Positions 34,185 to 46,815 of a DNA stretch of 64,000 nucleotides are shown here, piece by piece. A program made the position numbers and the translations under genes. The stretch spans positions 1-64,000 of the forward strand of contig CAJNOJ010000460.1 of assembly GCA_905250025.1 (NCBI GenBank), written 5' to 3'. How positions within the stretch are numbered: position 1 is the first letter of the stretch; each line of letters begins with the position of its first letter. Origin of the DNA: Adineta ricciae (taxonomy: Eukaryota > Rotifera > Eurotatoria > Adinetida > Adinetidae). The notes under the pieces were generated by a model, which worked only from the letters and a program-made list of their open reading frames with translations, was not told where the DNA came from and searched no databases.

Positions 34185-36358
34185 ATCGACTTTTCAATGA
34201 AGTTTTATACAATTGAAATAAAAATCGATCAATAAAAAAATGTTCAATCGTTTTCATTCTTTCCGTTGTTGGCACGTGTTTACTCACCAACAACAATTAT
34301 AAAGGAAAACAATCGTCCATTCACACTGATGAAAAGGCAAGACTAAATGTGATTACTATAGGGAAAAACTTGTAAAAGACAGAATGTTTGAAGATATCAC
34401 TCTCTCGAACACAATATTTAGTGAATCCATGGGAAATTTAAGACAATAATGTTAGATTCTTCACTAATTTCGTTTTGTTTTGAACGATAATGAGAGTAGG
34501 ATAATGATTTGAACTTGTGTCTTTTCTACAGCAATACATTGGTAGAACAGCTTATCCCTTCTTACGGTTTTGTCATCGATAAGGAGCACACACCGACCTC
34601 TTGTCTTCTTCATACTCTCATAGAAATCATGTTAAGACTATTAACATCGATGCTTGACGTCATAAGAAAGTGAATGGGCGGGTGCTCGGTTCTTTACCGA
34701 GAAAATATTTTATTAAATCCTTATCCATCTTTACTTAACACTTTCACATACATTGAAACAGTTCCATTTATTTTCAATGAATTTCACCCGCAGAATCACT
34801 TATACTCAAGTCTAGGCTCTACTTTCGAATGTTTAGTACATCAACGACTACCGTTTTTTGGTAGGTAACCGGATGAGACATTCAGAATGAACAGAATTTT
34901 AACAACAAAATGTGAAATATAACAATTATGATAAAAAGAATCTTCAATTAGTTTGGTATACCAATGAACAGTAATACAATGGATAGTAAACCAGTTTTAA
35001 TGCAACAGGAACGTCTACTGATTTGAATCAAAGAAAGAAAATTCAATAGAATCTTCAATAATTTTTTTTATCCTACCTTTTTCTTTTATAACAAAAACAC
35101 CTTTTCAAACGAAATTCTGTTTCGTCGTTAACAATATTTAGTTATGATATTGTACAAGTTTATAGAGAGCTGGTTGACTTTTAGTCTCTTCTAAAATACA
35201 AATAAACTTCATCAAGTGCGAGATTTTTTTTGCAGCGATACCCTAAAATACTGTTAAACATTCAAAACTAAATCGAATTTTAACTTTCTTTTGCAGTACT
35301 GTATTGATATCACCATGACTTTGCACATATTCCAAAGTGGTCCTACATAAAATATAACTAAACAGGATGTGAAATGAAAAACACCTTCGAAGTAAATGTC
35401 ACACTGACATCTTAAATCTGTTAACTGCAAATGAATAGTTAAATATGATTGCGGAATATATGTGTGCATATTGTTATCTTAGAAATTGTAAAGAAAACTT
35501 AAAACTCTGGCATACATGTTGACTTACGAGAGAATTGAGAAATCAAATTGAGAGGAAATCTGTTATTATTCAAAAGTATTGATGTAATTGTACAATACAA
35601 AATACACAAATAAAAACATGCTTATTTAGTGAATACCACATATTGTATCTACACGATTAATCATCGAAGCACAACGCTCACAATGTTTATGGATAGTTTA
35701 GTAGAAAAGTAAATAACGAAGATATGCAACGAGATTAATACAATTGATAGTATGCGCAAATACTAAGGGAATAAAACAGATAAAGCGCAACGAATCACAG
35801 GAAAATTGATTGCTGAATGGTTAGGTCGTTGAAGTCTGATATGTATATAGTTTGTATATCATTATTCTTTATGCGTCATGTCGATGGTTTACTTCAAAAT
35901 AAAACCTTATACTAACTCCTCATCATCGAAGAAAAATGGGTAAGTATTAACTAAATAAAGGTAATTTAACGACTAATAGTTAATATACGGAGTAACTATA
36001 GCTGATGACTTATACCACATGAGTTATTTATGTTGATTACATGCTTAGTGAGTATGTTGGACGAAAGATGGTGGAGATATCGTTGTTCATAATTTCGTCA
36101 ACATCACACACCAAGTAGACAACGCTATGATGCTCATCGAAATTTGACAAAAAAACAACCATTCAACGTATGATTGGGAGACACCAGAAGGATGAGGTTA
36201 TTGCGTTACAATCGAAATCATCAACGCTTATTGAATTGCGAATTATTTGCAACGTCTTTTCTAAAAGAGATCCAACTGACTTTTGCAAAAAAAAGTCAAA
36301 TAATATAATGAAAAAAGAAAACACAATTATTTTGTTATATTTCAAGATATCATTAATA
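34185..36358. other. Long intergenic stretch, no gene seen
   Basis: AT-rich. Small ORFs (for example 34674-34868 + and 35254-35469 -) have no family signal, and no repeat copies from elsewhere in the window were noticed. Confidence 0.45.
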
Positions 36359-38795
36359 ATGTCACGTTCGACAAGCGATTTAGCGCTCGATTTATCTTCT
36401 ACAACTTTAACAGAAACATGCACCTCCGAACAAATCAATTCGGCACCTGTACATGACACAAAATATAGTAAAAATGACGATGAATCGGTACGCATAAGTC
36501 AACTATAGTCATAACTTCGATAAAGATTGATTTGAACTGTTTAGACAACACCATTGCTATCTACTCCAAACACAAATGAACCAAAAACCACGTAAATCGT
36601 TCTTTCGCGGTTTCTTTCCCTGAATCGTTCGATTTTATTGTTAGTAATTCAGAAACCTTGATGCATATCATCAATTGTAGCTTTGGTGTTGGTATTCTAG
36701 CACTTCCATATGCATTATCAAAAGCTGGATTATTAGTAAGAACATTGAAATGACTCAAGCTGATCGTCAGTAGGAAATTCTTTGATTTGATTTAGTTCGG
36801 TTCCATTGCATTTTGGATCGTTAGCATCCTATTACTTTATTGTATGCATCAACTCCTTCGATGTTGTCGTTATTATCGACAATAGTAAGTACGAAAATGC
36901 TATTCGAAGATATGAAGTATTGAATTCCTACTTGGGAACAGTTCGCTTTTTTGGCTGCGTTGTAAATCTTATCTGAAGTGATGTTTTTTTCTCATCTAGT
37001 TCAACGCACGGTGAATGTGACTATGGTGACATAATGCAATATACATTAGAAAAATGTCAGTGGTCATTTATGAATCGTAATGCTATGATAGGAAGGTAGG
37101 TGGATATAAACTTTTTATCGACTCGCATGTTTTCATTTGAATAGATCAATCATTGACATTTGTATTATTGTAATGAAATTTGGAAGTTGTTCAATTTATT
37201 TCGTACTGATTTCTGCCAATATTAAACAAGTATATATGTTGTAGATTAGAGTTCGTTTTCTAATAACAATGATAGAGATTAGATTAATATTAGTTTCTAT
37301 TGTATTATTATGAGTAGATTTACTTTTCTGCGCATAGATTTTGTTGACACTTTTGATCGTGTCATGTATCTATTGTATAGTATGAAGAAGCATTTGAAAT
37401 TTTGAAGAATATAAATAGAAAATACAGCAGATAAGTTTATGTTTCTGCTTAGGTCATGGATTATTATCTCTGGTTTCATCCATCTATTCAATTATATGAA
37501 GTTTTCGTACTTCTGATTGTTGTCTCGTTTTCGTTTCTTCGAAATCTTAAACTTCTTGCACCTCTTTCATACATCGGAAATCTGGTGACAATGGCAGGTA
37601 AGAATGTGTGCATCAATCTATCGAAATTATTTATCTGTTTACACGATGAGGTTTAATAATTATTTTACAATATGTGATTCGTGATCATGTTCCATTCGAT
37701 AAATTACCCTTGGTAACACCAACGACAGACTGGCCAATGTTTTTTGCAGATGTGATGCTTATTTTTTCCGTGTCTTGTGTGGTATGTGTTGAAAATGAAA
37801 TATAATTCAACTTAGGAATAGTGTAATTCTATCGCGATGTTATCTTTGAAATAATAGTTGTTTCGTGTACTTAATCTTGTTCACATTTGGGAAACTATTT
37901 CTAAGAATATTTGTTCAGATTTTACCGGTTCGAGCTGAAATGTAAGAGCCATATGCATTCGATGGTTGGTTTGGAATATTGAATATTGGCATAGTTATCG
38001 TCACGGCTCTACATTTTCTCATTGGATTCTTTGGTTATATTCGGTATGGATCTGAAATTCGTGGTTCAATCACGTTAAATCTACCTCAAGATAACAAGTA
38101 AGGAAATAATCTATTTTTCATTAAAAGTTGCATTGTTTTGTACAATTGATAGACTATATCAGTTTGTTAATGTTCTTTATGCATTATCAATACTTTTAAC
38201 ATACAATTTACAAATGCATATTCCATTTACACTTCTTTGGCAGCGTATTTCGGTGAAATTCGACTCAAAATATAGTACGAATATGATGAATGTATAGAAA
38301 GACTTTTTCGAATCTTAACGATTTTTATTACATGTAAGTGAAAATTTCTCGTATTCTGAAGTCAATTATAGATTTGGTATTGGTCGTATATGACCATTAT
38401 ATCCTCAAAAATTCCTTTCCAGAACAAGGAAAAAGAGAACCTGCAAATTATCTTGTTTGTTTGTTTTTTTTTTGTAGTTTTTGTTGCTATGTTAGTTCCT
38501 CATATTGGTCATGTTGTTGCATTTGGTATGAAATTCATAGCCAATGTTATTCTTCTCTTTTACTTATTGTATAATTTTAGTCGGTGCGGTATCATCTTCG
38601 TTATTGACGGTTCTTTTTCCTCCAATATGTGAGACACTAACATTTTGGCCAAACGATCTCGGTCGATTCAAGTGGCAATTTATTCTGAATATCTTCATCA
38701 TTAGTTTTGGTCTCTATGTTTTTCTATTCGGAACAGCTCTTAGCTTGTCTGGTATATTTATATGTATTCGTCATAGCAACAAATGTGATGATTAA
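36359..38795 (+). pseudogene. Dead amino-acid transporter of the AAAP/SLC36 type
   Basis: Exons follow the order of a vacuolar or plasma-membrane H+/amino-acid transporter: 36359-36487 (Ser/Thr-rich N-terminus), then ETLMHIINCSFGVGILALPY (TM1), FGSIAFWIVSILLLYCMHQL (TM2), GDIMQYTLEKCQWSFMNRNA, FGSCSIYFVLISANIKQ, LWFHPSIQLYEVFVLL, DWPMFFADVMLIFSVSC, FGILNIGIVIVTALHFLIGF, LYQFVNVLYALSILLTYN, and the end VGAVSSSLLTVLFPPICETL. Lesions: the frame shifts between about 36589 and 36640; TAA at 37943-37945 follows ILPVRAEM where relatives read through; TAG at 38295-38297. Most splice sites are still good, so inactivation is not ancient. Confidence 0.8.
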
Positions 38796-38977
38796 ATAAG
38801 AATTCCATACTTGTACACTATTTCCATCGGAGATTAGAGAACAATGTTTAAAAGAAAAAAAATGAAGACATGCATAGCAAAACAAAACCATTGAAACACT
38901 CTCTATATTTTATTCCAAAGAACTTTTTCAAATTAAGTATGAAAAAAATTTAATATACGTTCTCCATTCTCACGTAT

Positions 38978-39111
38978 TCATTTATAAGTGCAGCTATCGC
39001 ACATATAACGATTGCACTCGTCACACTTGTAATTGAAAAGAATAGAATGGCAAAGCTCACAACAAGTTACATACGCGGGGGCATCGATCAATAGAGTACA
39101 TCCACGTTCAA
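38978..39111 (-). pseudogene. Small Cys-rich zinc-binding-like exon
   Basis: The minus strand encodes RGCTLLIDAPAYVTCCELCH followed by a Cys-pair-rich tail (CDECNRYMCDSC) and TGA at 38978-38980. The CxxC spacing suggests a zinc-binding module of C1/DC1 or RING-like type. Upstream in this frame are stops and no acceptor was found, so it is probably a remnant or a 3' exon with the rest lost. Confidence 0.3.
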
Positions 39112-40491
39112 ATCATCAACCAGTTATAGGTAATGCACCAACAGGAAACAGTGCAGAATAATCCTACTGTTTGATTATGTTTAACATTTTGACTTAATCT
39201 TTGCTGATGCGATATCACAATAAATTGGTGTGGAGCAAGAATTTCTTGTAATTGAATCATTTTCGTACCATTATCAGAGTGCTATTTGTTTTAACAATGA
39301 GCATCATGTGACGTATTATAGTGAAAGCAAAAGGGATAAGAACAAACAAGAAATCTCATCGAGCTTTTTCTCTTTTCCAACAAGTGAACACGATATGCAG
39401 TCAAATGTACTCAGATTCATCGTTTATATCCACATAGACAATCTGATTTGCGTATATCTTTTCAAAATCTAATATTCTATTTATCAGAATTACATCAAAA
39501 TCGATCATAATTATTTTCTTTCGTCGAAAAGATTTTATCAAGCTTAATCAATCGATAGTCTTCCGTCGATGATTAGACCTATTGTGTCAATTGAAAAGAA
39601 AACGACCTTTTATTTTTTCATGAATGAATTGATAATTATACACATTTTCTATTTGATCTGTCAGTACACAAAAGAAAAAGTTTTTTACAAAAACAACTGA
39701 CTCCACACATGCAGCTAATTAAATCTCGAGGAACTATTTTTGTCATTAGATTCAATCACCAATACACAATTGATTATAACATAAATATCATTCAAATCCC
39801 TGCGTACATGTGAACAAGTACGATGAATTAATTCGTTTTCCATTATAATGGTTTCCCGTTCTCTTATAGTTCTAGGTGTAGATGTCAATGGCAAATGCAT
39901 CTTTTAATATAGAACGGAAATTAGTGTCAGAAAGTATTAATACCCTATTGATGATAATAAATAGAACGTTCATTTAATCAAGATTCATCTGTCAAAATCA
40001 ATCAGCTCCTACTTCTCCTGAGATTTTTGTTTAAATACAAAATTTTATCCATGGATGCGTGTATCTAATGAAAAGAGGATCTTTCAAAAAAAAAGTGATG
40101 ATCTACGAATAAATGAATAGAATCTTTATTAACAAATAGACGGAAGTCCGTTTTGCTTTCTCTTTTTTGTGTTTTTGAGGGAGGAGACGAAATCGAAGAG
40201 GAGTCGATTCTTTGTTCCCTCTACAAAAAAAAAGAAGAAGAGAAGAGAGAAAGAAGAAAAATATATGAAAAGACATGCTATCATTATTAATTTGTTCTTC
40301 GATTCATATCGTTCCTTTTTTTCCATCTTGAACATTGACGATGATAACCAATATAAATGCTCTCATCCTTTTTACACTACTGGTCAACCTCATCTTTATT
40401 CATGGTACGTCCGTTTACATCAAATTATACTTGTTGTTAATATGAAACACAAAATCTAGGAGTTCATTGAACATTTCTGTTTTTACTACAG
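39112..40491. other. Intergenic, no supported gene
   Basis: ORFs at 39230-39472 and 40169-40459 (+) are low-complexity or unconserved. The latter might contribute a leader exon to the 40492 gene, but the phases I tried did not join. Confidence 0.4.
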
Positions 40492-41427
40492 GTCAACATG
40501 TTTCCAATGCGCAATGTGATGAAACATTGGTAAACACGCATATGCTTGAATGCTATAAAAAACATATTGACAACAAAATCGATACAAGCTCGATTGAAAA
40601 TGCGTATTATATGGATGGATCGAATCTTTGCCAGTGAGTTAACTCGAATATTATTCGGAGAAACTTAATCTGTTTCGATTGATTGTAGAGCGTTTAATCA
40701 AAGTTCATCGTATCGTAAATGTTTATATTCAATCTTTGGTCGAAATGAAATCTGTTCATACGAACGATATCAATATTCATATCACTATTTCAAAACCTAC
40801 TGGAAATTAGTTCTGGCTTCATGTATTGTAGAAAACAGTAGGTCATACTTTTTACTCTCAGTGAGAGTTTCTTTTCTTTTTTTATTTCCGGAATGTTTAG
40901 ATGAACATTGTTCGCCTTCGCATTTGAGTGAAAAAATCATCAACAAATGTCACTATTCATTTGATGATAAATTTCCAACAAAATGCAAGTAAGTTTGATT
41001 GAAATATACGAAGCTTTTCCTTCAAAATCGATTTTTGATTTCAAGAGAATTTGTACGTTCTGTGAAATGTTTGGAAAGACATGAACATGATTTAATTCCA
41101 TCAACCTTTGGATCAGCATNAGATGAACATTGTTCGCCTTCGCATTTGAGTGAAAAAATCATCAACAAATGTCACTATTCATTTGATGATAAATTTCCAA
41201 CAAAATGCAAGTAAGTTTGATTGAAATATACGAAGCTTTTCCTTCAAAATCGATTTTTGATTTCAAGAGAATTTGTACGTTCTGTGAAATGTTTGGAAAG
41301 ACATGAACATGATTTAATTCCATCAACCTTTGGATCAGCATGTTCAAGAAGTCAAGGCTATTATTATTTTTATGGGGATCTGGCCGCTCGTCTTCAATTA
41401 TCAATTAATATTTGCGAACAAAAATGA
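40492..41427 (+). CDS. Cys-rich probable secreted protein (5' end not found)
   Basis: Exons 40492-40633, then about 40689-40839, 40901-40990 and a terminal exon ending at 41427 splice in consistent phase. They encode a chain with regularly spaced Cys (NAQCDETLVNTHMLECYKKH, SSYRKCLYSIFGRNEIC, NEHCSPSHLSEKIINKCHYS, EFVRSVKCLERHEHD, LSINICEQK). Even Cys spacing suggests disulfides and an extracellular location. The signal-peptide exon is not identified. The third and fourth exons appear twice, because 40899-41119 is repeated at 41121-41341 across the N at 41120; I treat this as an assembly artefact and count the exons once. The family is unknown. Confidence 0.55.
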
Positions 41428-42124
41428 TGTCTTTTGTTTAATATCCAAATAAAAATGATCTTCTCGATATTTTTCCATAGAATTTGTAAACATCGACGAG
41501 AGTATTTTCACCTGTAATATCAACAATCAATACCGTTGATGTTGGTTTATTCGGAAATAAAATAAAAAGAAGAATTATAGACATGGACGGAACCGATAGT
41601 TCGCATATAATTATCCTACACAAATCAAGATAAAGAAACTAGTATTATTTTCTCGAAAGAGAACATCCTGAAACGAATTTGCATCATATCAGCCTGATCG
41701 CCTTCATTTCAACCGTAAATATGATTGATTTTTAACTGAAATCGAGATCTTGCATTGTACAATATCTTCTCATCTTTCACAGCGTATGCATTATAGTCAC
41801 ACTCTCGCTTTTCAATGATTGTAGATGTCACTTACTTATGGTTGAACAGTATTCAGTAAGAGAAAAAGTTGTTTTCAAACAACAGTATATTAATCAATAA
41901 AAAAAATAGAATAAAATTTAATGTTTATAGTCAAAAAAAAAATTGTGATTGCTTTTTCAACATCCAATGCGAAAATCATGTATGAAGAACCAACTCAGCT
42001 GTTTCATTCTTTTTCTTTTTCCTATTCACGTGAATGTATTTGTGAACGATTTCTGGCATCTTTTCAGTAAGTTAAAAAGAAAAATGCATATAAACCATTG
42101 TTTAAGATGTTAAATTGAATTAGA
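41428..42124. other. Intergenic
   Basis: AT-rich spacer. A 61-codon minus-strand frame at 41438-41623 has no support. Confidence 0.45.
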
Positions 42125-43219
42125 ATGGAAAATGTTGAAGATATTGAAAATCTTCTCTCCCTTCATTGGCCACATATCTTTTCTTCTATTGATCCTTCAA
42201 CACCTATCACTCTTACCAAACTATCTCGATACAATTGGCTCATCAAATGTTCCGAACATCTCTCCTATGTACTTAAATCATCACAAACAAATAATTTAGA
42301 TCTTGAATTGAAATATCTCACTGATCTAAATCGTTATTTTAATAATGAATATCGTGTTCCTCTTCCTCTTCTCACAATTAAAAATGAAAGACATGTTAAT
42401 GGTAAATATTGGTTATATGAATATATTCATGGTAAAGTTTATAATGATTGTGATTGTGCACATCTATTCGATGAAAAACAACTGATCTTATTAGCTAAAC
42501 TTATCTCAAAATATCATCAATTTCTTATTACTAATTCGTCAACATTATCAACAAATAAGAAATCAACAACTCGTGAACATCTTCTCAAAGAATTCAAACA
42601 ATCCATCGTAGGTTGCCCTTGATGATGATGTGAATCGATGATGTTGTTGTTTATTTAGGATGTGATTAATGAATGTCGAAAAGAAAGAATCGATTTAGTC
42701 AATGAATATTATCTTGGATGTTATCCGTTATTGACGCGATTGCTGGAAGAATCACTTTCGAAACAAGAAAAGAGTCATTCGAATCGTAATTATCTTATTC
42801 ATCGCAATCTTCGTCCATCGAAGATCATCTGGTCATCGAATAATGAAAATGATCAGATCGTTGGCATCATTGACTTTGAAAATCTGAATTATGACACATT
42901 ATGGCGAGATCTTGCTGTTTGTTTATCAACATTTTGTACATCATCATCACCATCGATTATCACTGATGTTGATCGAATGAGAATATTCATTAGTGAATAT
43001 ATGAAACAAATCTCAGGTGGTGTTGCAAAAGTTTCATCACAAACTGAACAAGAAGTATTTCATTTAATCGTTGATGAGATTATTTTATGTGCTTGTGAAG
43101 ATTTTACATTTATTTATTGGCAATATCAACATCAAAATGAACTATTTCAAGGTATCAAAGCATTAGAGTTTTACTATAAACGAGCACTGTGGCATACTGA
43201 ACATGCTTTGAAGAAATAA
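42125..43219 (+). CDS. Aminoglycoside-phosphotransferase-fold protein, altered catalytic loop
   Basis: Two exons, 42125-42607 and 42659-43219, join in phase 0 across a 51-bp intron; 348 aa. The fold markers are those of the APH/choline-kinase superfamily: an N-lobe with GKYWLYEYIHGKVYND (hinge), a C-lobe catalytic loop LIHRNLRPSKIIW at ~209-219, and IVGIIDFENLNYDTLWRDLA with the Mg-binding Asp at ~233. In active members the loop reads H-x-D-x-x-P-x-N; here Asp is Asn (N211) and the metal-binding Asn is Lys. The second Asp is kept. So it is either a pseudokinase or uses altered chemistry. Relatives phosphorylate small molecules such as choline, ethanolamine or sugars; no substrate can be named. 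The gene looks intact. Confidence 0.75.
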
Positions 43220-43460
43220 AACATTGCTTTTTGCTGCTGGATGTATTATTTTGTTTTTCTTATAAAAATTTCGCCTATGAAAATGAAATTATATTTGAAA
43301 AAATCGATGGATTAGAGAGATGTTCCGTTGAAGTGCAAATTTCAATTGGAAGGATAACTTTTTACTGACGCTATGCTTCAGATCAGACACTGTTGATAAA
43401 ATAGTAGTATCGGTTGTTATACAGTCGCAACTATTATAACGATAGATAATCTAAATAGTC

Positions 43461-43520
43461 GGTCTCCATCTAAGTCATAGTTTGATGAAACATCAAACAA
43501 ATACTTGAGTATTCTTTCTT
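43461..43520 (-). pseudogene. Condensation-domain C-terminal fragment
   Basis: The minus strand encodes ERILKYLFDVSSNYDLDGD, matching KILKHLFDVSSNFDLDEE near the C-terminus of the condensation-domain genes downstream. Only this ~20-residue piece survives, marking an older edge of the amplified array. Confidence 0.65.
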
Positions 43521-43555
43521 CATGGCTCAGAATCTCAACCAATAATTAGAAGGTA

Positions 43556-43852
43556 TTGTCTGGACCAATAAACATGACTTTACGCGATTTACTGATTCAA
43601 ATTCTTTTCTATATGTTCGACAAAATGGACTCAACCATCGGCTCGATCAATTATTATTTGATGATGATGTGGAATAACCCTATGTCTGTATCTGTAATGA
43701 ATAATATAATAGTTGGTAAAGTTTCTGAGAAGATGCCTCCCCATATAAAAAATACGATTATCAAACTTATTGTTGAATCAAATGCAATTGAACATGTCCT
43801 AAATAGCACTAATCATCCAAAAATTTCCTTATTGTCATTGATGAATCTCTGA
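43556..43852 (+). CDS. Hypothetical 98-aa ORF
   Basis: Open frame starting MSGPINMTLRDLLIQILFYM, helical and Met/Leu-rich, ending near KISLLSLMNL. No family recognised; a chance ORF or a fragment of an LRR-like protein is possible. Confidence 0.2.
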   Translation: MSGPINMTLRDLLIQILFYMFDKMDSTIGSINYYLMMMWNNPMSVSVMNNIIVGKVSEKMPPHIKNTIIKLIVESNAIEHVLNSTNHPKISLLSLMNL

Positions 43853-44331
43853 AGTCAAGCACTTTTGCAACTACTCACAGAGGTATAACGTTCACGTATT
43901 TGGGTAAGATAAATATCGAAGAATCTTTTAGAAAAATGACACTCTTATTCGGTTAATCATGTAACAAATTATACATTTATATATTGATGACAGAAGGAAT
44001 AAAACAACAAATAATAATGATTATCCACTTTCATAGGATATTTAGATCGGCTTTTAACTTTCATTTTTTCTGCACATTTCCGAAAAACGCTTCTCCTTGT
44101 TAGTCGAGAAAGCAAAAGTTTATAGGCATCGAAATACCTCTGTGCTGTATTTTATGTGAAAAAGAAAAAGTTTATACTGATAGAGAAAAACGGTCTCCCA
44201 AAACTCAGAACAAAAATTGTTTGATCGGGTTTTATTCCGACTATATGTGTGACTAGAGACGTTTTTATTTGAGCAAATACAATACAGCGACAAATGTAAA
44301 CCTTTGGATAAAATTCATCAAAATGATCAGT

Positions 44332-44624
44332 TCACAGAACGACGAGTTTCAATGCGATCAAAAATATACAAATTACTGCAGCTGGAATAATGTCAAGCAT
44401 GCGTGCAACCAACAGTCCAAACATGGATCCAACCAATAGGCTGAACGTATGGAGTTGATGTGTATTTCTGTTACGATCACAACCTATTAAAAGACACAGA
44501 CAACATCTTTTTCATCTACTGAATTTCGCTCCTTACTGGGTTCAGTTGCAAGTCCATGATCAGTTCCTTGTGCATGTTGCTGTTGTAAATCACCCGTATT
44601 TACGATTGCGTTTAAACGATGATT
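44332..44624 (-). pseudogene. 3' exons of a small membrane protein, oldest paralogue
   Basis: Two minus-strand exons: one beginning near 44624 (NHRLNAIVNTGDLQQQHAQG), then the terminal exon encoding HTFSLLVGSMFGLLVARMLD and PAAVICIFLIALKLVVL, with TGA at 44332-44334. Diverged but open copies recur at 46387-46652 and 50084-50349. The C-terminal part is one or two membrane helices. Upstream coding exons could not be joined, so the status of the whole gene is uncertain. Confidence 0.45.
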
Positions 44625-44736
44625 CTAAAAGGATGAAATCACGCTTGCTTGATGACTTCATTCTTTACGTACAAACGAACGCGTGTTCTCGTTCAAACGT
44701 TTATTTTATTGCTCCCAAACTCTTCTTCTAATCGAT

Positions 44737-45835
44737 TCAAAGCCATTTTATCTTTACTAGTGCGATAATAATTAGTTCTTCGTCTGAGTCAAAGTTTGAT
44801 GAAACATCAAATAAATGCTTGAGAATTTTTTTGAATCTATCAGCTAAAAGTTCGATTGTTTTCTGTTCAAACAGTTTCTCGGCATAATCAAAATAGAAGT
44901 CGATACTTTTGTTTTCCAAATTACATCGAACAACTAATGTTAAATCAATGGGAGTGAGTTTTGTATTGCGTGGAAATTGTTTATGATTCGTCAAAGATAC
45001 TTGATTCAAAACTAAATTCTGATCAACATCAAGAATCCATTTATCTTCATCGATATCAACACGAAGTGCAACTTGTGAAAAGGGCTGTTGAGGTGAACCA
45101 CATTTTCTTGCAAATGCAATCAGATGTTGATATGGGTAAGCGGCGTTTTCTTTGATATTCGTACACAGTTCATCGATTTTCGCAACAAATTCATTGAAAG
45201 ATTGATGTGGATCAATAAAATGTCGATAAACAACATAGTTTTCAAATGGACCAATGACGGAAGTTAGTTCTTTCTTTGGACGATTTGGTGTGACACCCAC
45301 AACACAGAAATCTTTATCTTGAGTGAGTTTGAACAGGTAACAGTAGAACACAGATAGAAATAAACGAAAGAAGTTGATGTTCTTCTTCTGTTTGTAACGA
45401 AAGATTTGTCGTGTCAATGATGGATCAATGTCAAATGCATAGTATGATCCAGATGAGATCAAAATCATTTTGTTGTCATATGGAAGATTGATTCGCAAGT
45501 GAAAGTCATAATCATGAAAGAAGTCCTCCCAAAACGCTTCAGCTTTACTCAAGTCTGATTGACGTTCATAATGAGCAAAGTCGATAAATCTCAATTGATT
45601 TTCATCTATTGTCGACTTTTCATTTGCATATTCTTGCGTTAGTTGTTTCACATTCTTTTTGATTTTGTTTCCAAAGGTGATAACGAAAGATATGTCCTTT
45701 ATTCAAATTGAAGTATTTTGTTATTTGTTCTTGGTGAATGATCTTGTTAATTTTGTCATTTGTAACATCGATGGTAGTAATCTCAAATGAAGAGATCTGT
45801 TTGTTGAGTGCAATGTGCATCGGAAGAAGCCTAGT
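44737..45835 (-). pseudogene. NRPS condensation-domain gene, copy A (HHxxxD deleted)
   Basis: The main frame 44737-45651 has QLRFIDFAHYERQSDLSKAE, GVTPNRPKKELTSVIGPFEN and the C-terminal subdomain, very similar to the intact gene at 52284-53815. Upstream, 45620-45820 is in another frame and ends RYHLWKQNQKE. Relative to the intact copy, about 80 bp encoding the catalytic HHSAIDHH segment are missing between QKE and VKQLTQEY, which also shifts the frame. The C-terminus is replaced by DSDEELIIIALVKIKWL through the unit-edge deletion. The 5' part (about 45800-45880) is also eroded. It cannot encode an active condensation domain. Confidence 0.85.
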
Positions 45836-46386
45836 TTGTCACCGAAGATTTCTTTTTTTTCTGAGAGCATTCATTAATATGAGACTGGTACGATGAGGGC
45901 CTAATTGTGCATTGAAACTATTCTTTATTGATATTGTATAGATTGCTTTCTTGAAAAACGTTCCTTTTTGTTGTGAATGGGAAAAGGTCTGATCAGTTTA
46001 CTGATAGAGATAGGAAGATCGTTTGATTCGCTATCTTCTCGCGATACCTAGATTAGCTTTTTATTTAAATTTTTTTTGTCTATATTTGGAGAACATTCAA
46101 GTAGGCTTCGCACATATCTTTTAGAAAAACATTTCACCTTGACAGAGGAGAAAGCACAAACTTATAGACATTGAAATCCTTCCATGCCATATTTTATGTT
46201 AAAAAGAATAAGTCTATTTTTTATAGAGAAATATGGTCTGTCAAATACTTTTCTTGATTAGAACGAAAATACTTGAACCGACTTTTATTTTGACACTGTG
46301 CATGACTAGAGATTTCTTATTTTGAGCAAAGATGATAGAATGAGAAACAGAAAATCTTTTTGACGAAGCTAATGAAAATGACGAGT

Positions 46387-46652
46387 TCAAAGAACAAGTT
46401 TAAATACGATCAAGAGTATGAAGATCATTGCAGCTGGAACTGTCCCAAGCATAGATGCAACCAGCACTCCAAACATTGATGCAATCAATAGACTTAATGT
46501 TGGCGATTGATATGTATTATTAATTTGATCACCACCTGTTAAATGGCATAAACAACAAACTTTTCCTCTACTGGTTTTCGTTTCTTACCAGGTCCGTGTG
46601 CATGTTGTTGCTGTAAGCCATCCGTATTGACAATTGTGTTTAAACGATGATT
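46387..46652 (-). CDS. 3' exons of a putative membrane protein, unit 1
   Basis: Exon 46589-46652 (NHRLNTIVNTDGLQQQHAHG) splices over a 53-bp intron to the terminal exon 46387-46535, which encodes a hydrophobic tail (LSLLIASMFGVLVASMLG, AAMIFILLIVFKLVL). Splice sites and reading phase are conserved among three paralogues, which argues that the protein was under selection. The gene's upstream exons are unknown; conserved ORF blocks at 46816-47395 may be part of it. Confidence 0.4.
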
Positions 46653-46815
46653 CTAGAAGAATAAAATCACGCTTGGTTGATGAGAGTATTATACACATAC
46701 TACATAATCATTTACACGAAACAGTATATAGGTGTATGTATCTACAGCCCTACGAATTAATACCACACGTACGATCTTGGTGGAAACATCGATCCAAATG
46801 TCAACTTTTGCTTTG

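Noticed and set aside
40169..40459. Lys-rich ORF as exon 1 of the Cys-rich secreted gene
   Set aside because: The possible donor near the GTACGT at its end does not match the phase of the exon starting at 40492.
44961..45155. 64-codon plus-strand ORF recurring at 48655 and 52547
   Set aside because: It recurs only because the antisense condensation-domain genes are duplicated.
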